Assembly (NCBI RefSeq): GCF_012958305.1
Contig: NZ_JABBYO010000018.1
Coordinates: forward strand, 1-64,000
Length of the DNA stretch: 64,000 nt
Source of the DNA: Tautonia rosea
Lineage (GTDB): Bacteria; Planctomycetota; Planctomycetia; Isosphaerales; Isosphaeraceae
Reading direction: 5' to 3'
Both the position numbers and the translations under genes were made by a program. Under the pieces are notes generated by a model. It was given only the letters and a program-made list of their open reading frames with translations, did not search any database and had not been told where the DNA came from. Of the stretch, positions 18,987-28,240 are shown piece after piece (position 1 is the stretch's first letter; each line of letters begins with the position of its first letter).

Positions 18987-19976
18987 TCAGGGGGTCGGAT
19001 TGGGAACGGGAAGCGGAAGCGGAATGGGAATCGGGGTGGGAGTTGGAGCCGGGATCGGAGCCGGAGCCGGCGCCGTCGCAGGGACCTGGGGAGGGGCCGG
19101 ACTGGCGTAGACCTGGCCTCCCGAGGGATCGAGCTGGACGTACACCGGAACGTCGACGCCCGGGTTCCTCACATCGCGGACGATCAGGTTCAGCGCCCCT
19201 CCCGAGCTGGCGATCACCCGTCTCAGGGCGTTCGAGTCGCTCATCGGGATGCCATTGGCCGACATGATCGTGTCGCCCAACTCAAGGCCGGACCGCTGCG
19301 CGGCTCCTCCGGGAACCACCTGGGTCACGCGCAAGCCATAGGTCGGCCTCAGCGTGACCCGAGGAGCCGGCTGGCCCGGCACCGGAGCGGCATACACCTG
19401 ATTGTTGTTCGAGACCGCCGTCAGTTGCGTGGCCACCCCAAGCGTGTACGGGAGCTGGCCGAATCCCGGGGGGACCGGCTGAGGGAACGGACCCGGGACG
19501 GGACCGGGATTGACCGTTGGGATGAACACCCAGTTCACTTGAGGCTGTCCGGTGCGGATGTTGACGAACTGCACTGACGTCTGTGCCGAGTGGTTCAGAA
19601 GGTCGTTCGGACCGTAGATCGGTTGACCATCAAGCGCGGTGATCATGTCGCCCGGTTCGAGCTGAATCTGGCTGGCCGGCGATCCGGCGACCGGATAATG
19701 CGTCAATCGGGCACCTTGCGCGTTCCCGTACGGTTCCAGGCGGTAGTAGATGCCCAGGTTCGAGGCATACAGGTTGGTCGGAGGCGGTGCGTAGTACGGC
19801 GCGGCCTGCGTCGGAGCGGGCTGAACCGGGGCAGGCTGAACCGGCGCGGGCTGAATCAGGGCCCGACCGGGTTGTTGCGCGTCGACCTCGGTCGTTCCGG
19901 CCGGGGCCAGCGTCGCGGCGAGGATCAATCCCGCGACGCCGATCAACCGGCTCGATCGGCTTCGTGGTAGGTTCAT
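18987..19976 (-). CDS. Secreted PDZ-domain protein
   Basis: A 329-residue exported protein with signal peptide at about 1-31 (LIGVAGLILAATLAPAG), then a Gln/Pro/Ala-rich linker with QPAPVQPAPVQPAP repeats. Two PDZ-like modules follow: one around LEPGDMITALDGQPIYGPND, and a clearer one with YGLRVTQVVPGGAAQRSGLE followed by LGDTIMSANGIPMSD. The C-terminus is a Pro/Ala tail with PAPAPIPAPTPTPIPIP repeats. There is no protease domain, so it is more likely a scaffold. I chose ATG 19976 because GGAGGG lies eight bases upstream. It is divergent from the hydrolase gene. Confidence 0.78.
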   Translation of the reverse strand: MNLPRSRSSRLIGVAGLILAATLAPAGTTEVDAQQPGRALIQPAPVQPAPVQPAPTQAAPYYAPPPTNLYASNLGIYYRLEPYGNAQGARLTHYPVAGSPASQIQLEPGDMITALDGQPIYGPNDLLNHSAQTSVQFVNIRTGQPQVNWVFIPTVNPGPVPGPFPQPVPPGFGQLPYTLGVATQLTAVSNNNQVYAAPVPGQPAPRVTLRPTYGLRVTQVVPGGAAQRSGLELGDTIMSANGIPMSDSNALRRVIASSGGALNLIVRDVRNPGVDVPVYVQLDPSGGQVYASPAPPQVPATAPAPAPIPAPTPTPIPIPLPLPVPNPTP

Positions 19977-20348
19977 GGCAGCACCCTCCGTTGTCAAAAC
20001 GTGTTGCATGCAGCGGCGATGATCCGGCCCCCTGGGTCTTCCGTGAGGACACGGATCCGAACACATCCGACGGCATCGGGTGGAACGATTCTTCGCGAAG
20101 CTCGGGCGGCCTTTGCACGAGGATGGGTTCCACCCGCTGCCCGATGCACGACGACGCCGTTAGCATAGGTCATTCTGTGGGCCGGTCGTGTCGCACCACG
20201 CCCGACGCGTTCCATCGTATCGCATCCGGGTGAAAGAATCCGACCGAATCATCGGATTTTTCGGGGTTCGTCGATGGGAGTCGGGGCCAAATGGCCCGGC
20301 TCGGCCCGGTTCGCCCAGATTCCTGGCTTGATTTCGGAGTCGTGCCCG
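19977..20348. other. Divergent intergenic region
   Basis: About 370 bases between the PDZ gene (minus) and the hydrolase gene (plus). Both promoters should lie here; I could not assign -35/-10 boxes with confidence. No gene seen. Confidence 0.5.
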
Positions 20349-21407
20349 ATGTGCGATCGAGGCTCCCCCCCGTCCTGGCATCCTCAGGTCCAGACGCCTC
20401 CCGACGTGATCCCGCCCGAAGCCGATCGGCCCGCTCCGTTGCTCTTCGATGGCGAGCATCAGCCGATCACGACCCTCGACGCCTGGGCCAATCGACGGGC
20501 CGAGCTGATGGAACGCTGGCGATCTTTTCTCGGCGTCATTCCCAGGCCGCGCAACGTGCCGGCCATTCGTGTCCTCGAACAGGATCAGGTCGAGCCCGAG
20601 GTCAGCGGCCAGCGCGCGGTCGATCGCCTGCTCATTGCCTACGATCCCGAGCCGGGCCGGACGGTCGAGGCGTACCTGCTGCGTCCGGCCGACCCGGCCC
20701 CGACCCGAGGCAGGCCGGGGGCGGTCGTCCTGCATTCAACGACCGACGCCACGATCCGACAGCCGGCCGGGCTTGACGGGCCGAGCGACAAGTTCATCGG
20801 CCTGCACCTGGCCCGCCGGGGGTATGTGGCGATCTGCCCGCCGTGCTTTCTCTGGGACGGGCCGGACGAGCCGGATCGGTACATGAAGGCCGTCGCCCGC
20901 CAGCGAGCAAGGCATCCGGGGGCGACCGGCACGGCGGCGATGCTCTACGACGCGCAGCGGGCGCTCGATCTGCTCGAAGCGCAAGCCGATGTCGATGCCG
21001 GTCGGATTGCCAGCATCGGTCACTCGCTCGGGGCGAAGGAGGTCCTGTTCCTGGCCGCGTTTGATCCGAGGGTTCGGGCGACCGTGTCGAGTGAAGGGGG
21101 GATCGGCATCGGCTACTCGAACTGGGACGCCCCCTGGTATCACGGCGAGGAGGCGAGTCGGCCCGACTTCCCGCTCGATCATTCCCAGGTGCTCGCCCTG
21201 GTCGCGCCCCGGTCGTTTTTTCTGATCGGCGGCGACTCGGCCGACGGCGATCAGAGCTGGCCGTACATTGAGGCATGTTTGCCCGTGTGGCGGCTGCTGC
21301 GGGCGGGGGATGCGCTCGGCCTGTTCAACCACGGCGAGGGGCACGCCTATCCTCCCGTCGCGCAGCAACGGGCCTACGAGTGGCTCGACTGGTCGCTTGG
21401 CCTCTGA
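20349..21407 (+). CDS. Alpha/beta hydrolase (dienelactone hydrolase/acetyl-xylan-esterase-like)
   Basis: A 352-residue hydrolase. The nucleophile elbow GHSLGAKE places the Ser at about residue 226, the predicted catalytic His is in NHGEGHAYP close to the C-terminus, and a preceding IGGDSADGDQSWPY provides the likely acid. The N-terminal ~100 residues (RRAELMERWRSFLGVIP) match the cap region of planctomycete acetyl-xylan-esterase-like proteins. The start at ATG 20349 is supported by GGAG at 20336-20339; the frame opens earlier at 20274. No signal peptide is evident. Substrate is unknown; a short-chain ester is the usual type. Confidence 0.72.
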   Translation: MCDRGSPPSWHPQVQTPPDVIPPEADRPAPLLFDGEHQPITTLDAWANRRAELMERWRSFLGVIPRPRNVPAIRVLEQDQVEPEVSGQRAVDRLLIAYDPEPGRTVEAYLLRPADPAPTRGRPGAVVLHSTTDATIRQPAGLDGPSDKFIGLHLARRGYVAICPPCFLWDGPDEPDRYMKAVARQRARHPGATGTAAMLYDAQRALDLLEAQADVDAGRIASIGHSLGAKEVLFLAAFDPRVRATVSSEGGIGIGYSNWDAPWYHGEEASRPDFPLDHSQVLALVAPRSFFLIGGDSADGDQSWPYIEACLPVWRLLRAGDALGLFNHGEGHAYPPVAQQRAYEWLDWSLGL

Positions 21408-21525
21408 ACCCTCGGCAAGGGCTTGCGATCGGCGAGGGTTCGGCTACGCTACGCCGATCGGTCATCCCCTTTGGTCCCGGCAGATCCCTCGCGGAGTTGC
21501 CGAGTCACTGACCCCCGGTGCGACT

Positions 21526-21888
21526 GTGCCTCCGACTCACGAACGACCGGCCGCCGGCACGCGCGGCGGCCCTCCCGCGCACGATGTTGACGAGCCGCCG
21601 GCCCTGACGATTGCGTATGCGAGGGTCGGGCTTGGGCTGTTCGCGGTCTACCTGGCGCTTTATGCCGCATTCGTGGGAGTCAATGCGTTCGCTCCCGAGG
21701 TCATGGCGCGGCGACCGACCGGGGGCCTCAACCTGGCGGTCTCGACCGGCCTGGGGCTGATCGTTGCGGCAATCATTTTGTCACTGGTGTACATGGCTTT
21801 GTGTAAACGAGTTGCCGATCGCTACTGGGCCTCCTCGGGCAGTCGGCCGGGGGGTGACGGGGATCAGGAGCGAGGGATCGGGCGATGA
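21526..21888 (+). CDS. DUF485 membrane protein, symporter partner
   Basis: A small two-helix inner-membrane protein of about 120 residues. After a Pro-rich cytosolic leader come two hydrophobic helices: VGLGLFAVYLALYAAFVGVN and LAVSTGLGLIVAAIILSLVY. This matches DUF485 proteins (YjcH-like), which are encoded directly before acetate/solute symporters. The stop overlaps the symporter start by four bases (ATGA). The GTG at 21526 is my best guess for the start; the frame is open further upstream to 21268 and no strong RBS settles it. Confidence 0.7.
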   Translation: MPPTHERPAAGTRGGPPAHDVDEPPALTIAYARVGLGLFAVYLALYAAFVGVNAFAPEVMARRPTGGLNLAVSTGLGLIVAAIILSLVYMALCKRVADRYWASSGSRPGGDGDQERGIGR

Positions 21889-23804
21889 TTTATGAACCCT
21901 CGACGATCGCCGTGGTGGTCTTCGCCGCCTTTGTCGGCACGGTCCTCGGGCTGAGCTTCTATCTGGGCAGGAAGGCCCGCGAGCCGGGCGGCTACTTCGC
22001 GGCGCACGGGCAAATTCACTGGTTCGTCAATGGAATCGCCTTCGCGGGCGATTACCTCTCGGCCGCGTCGTTTTTGGGCATCTGCGGGATGATCGCGTTC
22101 GCCGGGTACGACGGGTTCCTCTACTCGATCGGCTACCTCGCCGGCTGGGTCGTCGCGCTGTTCGTGGTGGCCGAGCCATTGAAACGTCTCGGCAAGTTTA
22201 CGTTTGCCGATGCCTTGAACAGTCAGTTCGATTCGAGAGGAATCACCCTGGCGGCGGCGGCAAGCACCCTGGTGGTGAGTATCTTCTACCTGATTCCCCA
22301 GATGGTCGGCGCGGGAACACTGGTGCGGCCGTTGCTCGGTTTACCGCACGAGGCGGGGGTGATCACGGTGGGGGCGGTGGTGGTGCTCATCGTGGTGACG
22401 GCGGGGATGGTGTCCACCTCGTATGTGCAATTCATCAAGGGTGCCTTGCTGGTGTTGTTCTGCGGGGTGCTGGCCGTGTTCATCCTCCGTCGTGGTTTGA
22501 CGACGGAGCCGGAGGTGCCCGACGGGCGGTTTCAACCGTTTGTGACCACGACGGTCGATCAGCTTCGCGACGATCCAACGCTTCGCATCCTTCCCGAAAC
22601 CGAGGGCTGGCGCGACGAGCCGTTCGTCAGGGCCAAGAACCGAGACACGGGGATCACGACCGTTTGGTACCGAATCGACCCTGAAGGAGACCAACTGGCT
22701 CAGGCGCAAACGCTCACCGTCTTGCCCGACGGCGCTCGCCTGGCCAACGGCTTTCCCCAGGGCAAAGGGGTTGGAGAGGCGGACCTGAAGGCAGTTGGTC
22801 AGGTCGTTCGGTTGCCCGACGATCAAGCCGAGACCGGCCCGCTCGGCCCGATCGAGTTTTTGACCACCGTGCAAGACAGCACCATCGTCACCTGGAACAA
22901 CCGGATCATCCGAGAGGCCGACGGTGCCGTCACGACGGTCTATTTCCCGGTCCCGACCGAGGGAAATGCGCTGCTGGTTCCCGGAGGCAGCTCGACCTTC
23001 AAGGGGATTCGGAGCGGTCGGCTGGTCGATAAGCTCGACTTCATCTCCTTGATGCTCGCCCTGTTCGGCGGAACCGCGTCGTTACCTCATATTCTGATCC
23101 GATACTACACGGTGAAGGATCAGAAGGCGGCGAGGCGGAGCACCGTCGTCGGCATTGCGGCCATCGGCGCGTTTTATGTGTTGACGCTTTACCTCGGCCT
23201 GGGAGCGATGACCGGCGGCGTACTTGATCCGACGAATTCGAACATGGCTGCCCCCTTGCTGGCCCGGAGCTTCGGCGAGCTGCCGTTTGCGATCATCTCG
23301 GCCGTGGCGTTTACGACCGTGCTCGGTACGGTTTCCGGCCTGATCATGGCCGCCAGCGGGGCGATCGCGCACGACCTGATCGAGAACGTTTTGCGATGGC
23401 CGATCAGCGACCTGCGGAAGGTCCGCATCGCCAAGGGTTCTGCCGTGGTGATCGGCGTGGTGGCGATGGCGCTGGGGATCGCCTTCGAGAAGCTCAATGT
23501 GAGCTTCCTGGTCGGCTGGGCGTTCAACGTGGCGGCCTCGGCCAACCTGCCGGCGTTGGTGATGCTCTTGTTCTGGAAGAAGACGACCAAGTGGGGGATC
23601 ACGGCGGCGATCTTTGTGGGCATGATCACGTCGTTGACCTGGATCTTGTTGAGTGCCCAGGCCTATCGAGACGTTTATGGGTGGCCTGCCGAGCAGTCGA
23701 TCATCCCCTTTAGCCAGCCGGGGCTGGTGACGATCCCGCTCGGGTTCCTGGTCCTGGTGGTCGTCTCGCTGATGACGCAGCCGAGGCAACAGGCCGCGGG
23801 ATGA
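21885..23804 (+). CDS. Sodium:solute symporter (ActP-like)
   Basis: A 639-residue transporter of the solute:sodium symporter family, closest in style to cation/acetate symporters. The family features are visible: AHGQIHWFVNGIAFAGDYLS then AASFLGICG near residues 40-68, IPQMVGAG at about 137-144, and later ALFGGTASLPHILIRYYTVKD. About 13 membrane helices can be drawn. It is unusual in having a hydrophilic insertion of roughly 170 residues (206-378) between helices, containing beta-type sequence with a ...ITTVWYRIDPEG... stretch. The gene is coupled to DUF485 upstream. Substrate is probably a short-chain carboxylate, by family only. Confidence 0.85.
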   Translation: MIYEPSTIAVVVFAAFVGTVLGLSFYLGRKAREPGGYFAAHGQIHWFVNGIAFAGDYLSAASFLGICGMIAFAGYDGFLYSIGYLAGWVVALFVVAEPLKRLGKFTFADALNSQFDSRGITLAAAASTLVVSIFYLIPQMVGAGTLVRPLLGLPHEAGVITVGAVVVLIVVTAGMVSTSYVQFIKGALLVLFCGVLAVFILRRGLTTEPEVPDGRFQPFVTTTVDQLRDDPTLRILPETEGWRDEPFVRAKNRDTGITTVWYRIDPEGDQLAQAQTLTVLPDGARLANGFPQGKGVGEADLKAVGQVVRLPDDQAETGPLGPIEFLTTVQDSTIVTWNNRIIREADGAVTTVYFPVPTEGNALLVPGGSSTFKGIRSGRLVDKLDFISLMLALFGGTASLPHILIRYYTVKDQKAARRSTVVGIAAIGAFYVLTLYLGLGAMTGGVLDPTNSNMAAPLLARSFGELPFAIISAVAFTTVLGTVSGLIMAASGAIAHDLIENVLRWPISDLRKVRIAKGSAVVIGVVAMALGIAFEKLNVSFLVGWAFNVAASANLPALVMLLFWKKTTKWGITAAIFVGMITSLTWILLSAQAYRDVYGWPAEQSIIPFSQPGLVTIPLGFLVLVVVSLMTQPRQQAAG

Positions 23805-23812
23805 GGCAAAGC

Positions 23813-23843
23813 CGAAGGCCGAGCCATTGATGCTCGGCCTTCG
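23813..23843. terminator. Bidirectional terminator
   Basis: Perfect 12-base arms CGAAGGCCGAGC (23813-23824) / GCTCGGCCTTCG (23832-23843) with a 7-base loop. It sits between the symporter stop (plus) and the lipoprotein stop (minus), so can serve both. Confidence 0.75.
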
Positions 23844-23880
23844 ACCTGGTTTGCGGTGGATCGGGAACGCGAGCAAAGGG

Positions 23881-24591
23881 TCAGAAGCTCGTATCCTGGA
23901 TCATGTCGCCGGAGCTTCGGGGAATGAACTGCCAGGCGATCTCGGCGATGACGATTTCCAGGAACTTTTTGCGGAAGGCGGAACGGTTGACCGTCGCGCT
24001 GATGGGCATGGCCCCCTGGGTGCGGGGGAAGGAGGTTTCGACGATCTCGTCGTGCGAGACGATCACCTCCCGATCGCGCCCGGGAATGGGTTTCCCCTTG
24101 TCGTCGGTCGGTTCGACAAGATCAAAGGCCTTGACGTGAACCCGCGATGCCCCCTGGAACAATCCAGGGCTGCGGTAGTCTTCGAGCTGGATGGCCTCGA
24201 CTTCGAGGAAGATCACCGTGTCGGCCTCGAAGTCACGGCCGGCGTCCGAGGGGTCGGTGTAGCCCGGATGGCCGTCGACCCAGACCTTGACCTTGGGGTG
24301 CGGCACAATTTCGATCTTCTTGACCGAGCTGGCCAGGGTGCGGCCGACCCCCTTGGCCAGGTCGTCTTCCAGGTCGGGAAAGTCCGACATGGTGCCGGTC
24401 GTCGCGTGGCAAAGGATCACCACCTTTTTGCCTTTGAGCGACGGGCCGGGTGCGTCAATCGTGGGCTCGAACGGCTGGAGAAAATAGGCCAGGGCGCGGG
24501 GGTCGCACCCGGCGGCCAGGGCGAGTGTCCCCAAGCCCAGCGTCCCGAGCACCAGGGACCGCCGCGTTCGATCGAATGGCCGAAGGGTCAT
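23881..24591 (-). CDS. Lipoprotein of unknown function
   Basis: A 236-residue predicted lipoprotein. The leader RPFDRTRRSLVLGTLGLG is followed by LALAAGC, a lipobox with the lipidated Cys at about residue 29; the RR pair also allows Tat export. The mature protein is a compact alpha/beta domain: KGKKVVILCHATTGTMSDFP and TVIFLEVEAIQLEDYRSP and ending with a helix-rich LEIVIAEIAWQFIPRSSGD. I see no known catalytic motif. Start chosen at ATG 24591, preceded by GAGGGG; the frame opens at 25005. Convergent with the symporter. Confidence 0.68.
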   Translation of the reverse strand: MTLRPFDRTRRSLVLGTLGLGTLALAAGCDPRALAYFLQPFEPTIDAPGPSLKGKKVVILCHATTGTMSDFPDLEDDLAKGVGRTLASSVKKIEIVPHPKVKVWVDGHPGYTDPSDAGRDFEADTVIFLEVEAIQLEDYRSPGLFQGASRVHVKAFDLVEPTDDKGKPIPGRDREVIVSHDEIVETSFPRTQGAMPISATVNRSAFRKKFLEIVIAEIAWQFIPRSSGDMIQDTSF

Positions 24592-25031
24592 CCGTGTCCC
24601 CTCCCTTGAGTACCTGCCGAGAGTGGTCCGTATCGCAACGAACGCCGTCCCTTTTCCCCGCGTCGGCGGAGGACCTGAGCGAGGCTCGGTCCCCGGGCTC
24701 CGTTCGCCTGCAATCGCGGGGGGCTGGTTCAATCGGGTGGGAAGTCGGAACCCCTCGCTCAGGGGAAACCCCGGGCGAGGGAAGCGATGGACGACGGCCC
24801 GGGGCCGGACGTCTCGGTCCAGCACCCGGCGCGGAAGGTCGGCGATGTGGGTCGTTACCCTAGTCCAGATCGATCCGGTCGGCAAGGCCAACTCGGCGCA
24901 GTTTGGCTGCAACGGACGTTCGGACAGTTCAAGAGGAGCGAGAAGGCTCGGAATGCCCGGCACGCCTCGACCTCTCCCAGGAGCGAGAGGCCGGGGCGTG
25001 CTCATGTCTCCGAGACCGGGCGGCTGGCTGA
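24592..25031. other. Intergenic region
   Basis: About 440 bases between two minus-strand genes. It should contain the promoter of the lipoprotein gene and the end of the ankyrin gene transcript. No supported gene; the frames present are Arg/Pro-rich shadows. Confidence 0.5.
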
Positions 25032-27647
25032 TCAGGGCACGGGCTCGGGGTCCTCGACGGCTTCGGGTTCCGGGCTGGGGGCGTCCTGATGGGCAACCGC
25101 TTCGTCATCGGTAACGGCGACGAGCCGGAGCAGGCGAGCCCCTTCGGCGAGCGTATGGTTGCCGGCCGGGTGGTTGTCGAAGGAGCAGCCGCGCGAAGCG
25201 ACGGTGGCTTCGGACGCGAGTTCGAGGCCGTAGCGGGCGTTGCTCGACAGCTCGCACTCGACCAGATCGACCCGGCCCGACTCAACCGAGACGCCCGATC
25301 CGCCGTTCGAGGTCAAGCGGCACGCGACCAACTGCCCCAGGGCGGCGCTGTGCGCGAAGACGCCGGATTGCGCGTTCTCGGCGATCGTACAGTCGAGGAA
25401 GGTGGCACCGCTGGAGCCGGACAGCTCGGCCCCGGCATAGGCGTTCGATCGGATCACGCAGCGATCGAGCAGCGCGGGCGATTGCTCCTCGATGAGCAGT
25501 CCGGCCTGTTCGTTCTCGGCGATCAGGCTATCCACCAGCACTGTGCGGGTCGCGCTCTGGAGCCGAAGGCCGGTCTGGCCGTTCTTGGAGAAGGTGCAGG
25601 CCGTGAAGGTCCCTCGGCTGTTGGAGGCCAGCCAGGCACCGTCCTCGCCGGCCTGCGAGAGGACGCAGTCGCGGAAGACGCCGAGGCTGGAGTCGGTCAG
25701 TCGAAGGTTGTCGACGCCGTTGTTCACGAGCACCAGAAGTTCGCCCTGAACGCGGGCCTCGTCTCGGACGAGTAATCCGACCTCGGCGTTCTCGGAGAGT
25801 TCTGAGTTTCGGAGGGTCAACCGGGACTCATCGGCGGCGACGATGCCGGTGGAATCGTGGTCCTGGATCGTGCAGCGATCAAGGGTGGCCGAGCTGTCCT
25901 CGATCAGCATAACCCCGGAAAACGGGCCGCCGCGGATTTCCGAGGTCCGGAGGACCGGATCGGCCGACCCCCGGATGACCAGGCCGTTCGATCGAGCAGT
26001 GTCGAAGACGCAATCCTCCAGAATCTGGCGGCCCTCGGTGATCTCGACCAGGGGGGCCGGGTCGTCGCTGGCGACGTCGTCGGCGCGTCGGACGGTCAGG
26101 TTGCCCAGGAAAACGCCCGAGGAGTTGATGAGCATCGGGGTGTCGTCGGGCAGTTCGAGGACGACCTCGGAGGGGTCGTCGCCGATGCCGATGAGGATGA
26201 TCGGCTGATTGATCTGGAGCGACTCTCGGTAGACGCCGCCCATGACGAACAGGATCATGCCCTCGCTCTGTTGCAGACCTTCGGCAATGGTGCGGGCATC
26301 TCCCCGGCCCTCGGCATCGACGAGGGTGACCATCATGTCCTTGAACAGCTGCAATCGGGATGGCTCGGGGGTGTCGGGGGTCTCGATTCCGGGGCCGGGG
26401 TTGAGCAGCCAGACGCCACGGAAGAAGGCGCGGGCCAGGTCGTCGTCGAGCTTGCCCTGGCGGGCGTTGACGGCCATCAGGTAGCCGGTCGAGCCGTCCC
26501 GGAAGACCTCGATCCAGGTGTCGAAGGTCTTGCGTTCGCTCTGCGATCGGTAGCGGACCGATCGGCCGGGCAAGGGGCCGTAGCGGATGCGATCGGCCGG
26601 CTGGACCAGCTCGTGACGCCCTTCGAACAGGCTGTCGGTCAGGAGCTGGGCGAAGAAGGCGTCGTCGTCGAGCCTCAGGGCCTCGTCGGGGTAGGTGGTG
26701 CGGCCGACGGAGTAACTCATCCCGCCCTGATCGACGAAGGCGGAGGCATCTTCGGCCGGGCCGAGCTGGGTGTCGAGGGTCTCAAGGGCCAGCTCGGGAG
26801 GAGCGGGCAGGGCCATTCGGATCTGCAAGGCGGGGGATCGATGCACGACCCAGCCCTCGGGAGCCTCCTCAGTGCGGTTGGCCAGACGGTCGGGGAGGTC
26901 GTCGCGAGGGGGCTCGGAGCGGAAGGGGGGAGGGCCGATCGCCGGATCGGGTCGGGCCGGGGCGTCCCGGATCATCGGCACCAGGTCCGGATGCCCGCTG
27001 AGCCAGGCGACGTCGGCCGCGGTGTTTCCCTCGTCGTCGCGGAGCGTCGGGTCGGCACCGGCGTCGAGCAGGACCCGGACGACCTCGGCGTTGCCCTTCG
27101 AGGCGGCCCACATCAAGGGGGAAATTCCCATCGGGTCCTGGTCGTCGACCTCGGCCCCCGCCTCGATCAGGCGGGAAACGACCTCGGGGTTGCCGGCGGT
27201 GATGGCCATCAGCAGCGCATTGGAGCCCTCGGCATCGACCGGATCGACCTTGGCTCCCCCGTCGATCAGGCTGTCGACCATCGCCAGGTTGCCGCGTCCG
27301 GCAGCGATCATCAATGCCGTGACTCCGGTCTGAGTGCTGAGGTTCGCGTCGGCTCGGTTGAACAGGAGGATGTCCAGGGTTTCCGCCGACTCGTACCAGG
27401 CGGCGATCATCAGCGCGGTCATGCCCGTCTGCGGGGCCTTGGCGTTTCGGTCGGCCCCCTGGTCGATCAGGAGCAGCGCGGCCTTCCAGTCGTCCTGTCG
27501 GGCGGCCTTCATGAGCGGGGTCCAGTCGGAATCGTCGAGATCCCGCTTCTGGGCGGAGAGGGTTGCAGGCAGAACCAGCAGCAAGGCGAGGACGCCGGGC
27601 AGTCCGCCACGCAAAGCCAGGAACATCATGTAAAAAAATTTCATCAT
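25032..27647 (-). CDS. Exported ankyrin-repeat / right-handed beta-helix protein
   Basis: An 871-residue two-part protein. The signal peptide covers about residues 1-31 (LPGVLALLLVLPATLSA). Residues ~40-235 contain about six ankyrin repeats, recognisable by TALMIAAWYESAETLDILL and similar TPLMKAA / NALLMAI phrases. A middle segment of about 190 residues has no clear family. From about 430 to 830 there is a right-handed parallel beta-helix with repeated LRNSELSENAEVGLLVRD-type coils rich in Asn, Thr and small residues. The tail is acidic and Pro-rich. I chose ATG 27647 because AAGGAG lies upstream. Role unknown; the fold combination suggests extracytoplasmic binding. Confidence 0.82.
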   Translation of the reverse strand: MMKFFYMMFLALRGGLPGVLALLLVLPATLSAQKRDLDDSDWTPLMKAARQDDWKAALLLIDQGADRNAKAPQTGMTALMIAAWYESAETLDILLFNRADANLSTQTGVTALMIAAGRGNLAMVDSLIDGGAKVDPVDAEGSNALLMAITAGNPEVVSRLIEAGAEVDDQDPMGISPLMWAASKGNAEVVRVLLDAGADPTLRDDEGNTAADVAWLSGHPDLVPMIRDAPARPDPAIGPPPFRSEPPRDDLPDRLANRTEEAPEGWVVHRSPALQIRMALPAPPELALETLDTQLGPAEDASAFVDQGGMSYSVGRTTYPDEALRLDDDAFFAQLLTDSLFEGRHELVQPADRIRYGPLPGRSVRYRSQSERKTFDTWIEVFRDGSTGYLMAVNARQGKLDDDLARAFFRGVWLLNPGPGIETPDTPEPSRLQLFKDMMVTLVDAEGRGDARTIAEGLQQSEGMILFVMGGVYRESLQINQPIILIGIGDDPSEVVLELPDDTPMLINSSGVFLGNLTVRRADDVASDDPAPLVEITEGRQILEDCVFDTARSNGLVIRGSADPVLRTSEIRGGPFSGVMLIEDSSATLDRCTIQDHDSTGIVAADESRLTLRNSELSENAEVGLLVRDEARVQGELLVLVNNGVDNLRLTDSSLGVFRDCVLSQAGEDGAWLASNSRGTFTACTFSKNGQTGLRLQSATRTVLVDSLIAENEQAGLLIEEQSPALLDRCVIRSNAYAGAELSGSSGATFLDCTIAENAQSGVFAHSAALGQLVACRLTSNGGSGVSVESGRVDLVECELSSNARYGLELASEATVASRGCSFDNHPAGNHTLAEGARLLRLVAVTDDEAVAHQDAPSPEPEAVEDPEPVP

Positions 27648-28240
27648 GCACTCCTTCGTCAATGCGTTGCGATGAACGATCCGGGTCAGGTCGCCCGCCT
27701 CCCGAACGCAAGACAGCCCCGCCCCGCGACCGTTGCTTCGGAACGGTGTGCGAGGAGAGGCCGTCATGGCAAGACTCGCCGACCCGACATGAGTCGATGC
27801 TTCGATTCTCCCGCGCTGGTTGAGCGCGGGTCAATCAGGTGTTCGTCGCGGGTCATGGCGATGATGCGGGACGACATCGTCGACTGAGGACGGGGCGGTG
27901 AATGCTCCGGAACGAGGCGGAGGCTGACCATTCGGATCGACGGCCGAGACCAGGAAAACCGTAGGAATTGGGCTGGTTGTTGGTTTCATTCCGATCTCTT
28001 GCGCATTTAGAATTGTCGAAAGCAAGTCGAGCACGACGCACGTTGGGTGATCAGCCTGATTGCGTCGGCGTCCCCCAGGCGGGTTCCCGAAGATCAAAGC
28101 CGGTGGGGGGAACGAGCCGATCTTGAACGAGTCGGAGCGGTCGAGCGCGGTTCTGCCTGGCATCGAGTGGCCTTCGGACCGTGGGGAGTCTTCTCGGTCG
28201 ATCGGCTTGATGAGTCCAGAAGCGAGTGGAGGCACGTGAG
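27648..28240. other. Divergent intergenic region
   Basis: About 590 bases between the ankyrin gene (minus) and the GspE/PilB-like gene (plus). It contains a short hairpin at 27810-27830 (CCCGCGCT / AGCGCGGG). Otherwise nothing is recognisable; frames here have no RBS or domain support. Confidence 0.5.
27810..27830. repeat. Short GC-rich hairpin
   Basis: Perfect eight-base arms with a five-base loop, in the leader region of the ankyrin gene. It could be a terminator for an unseen upstream transcript or a leader structure. Confidence 0.4.
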
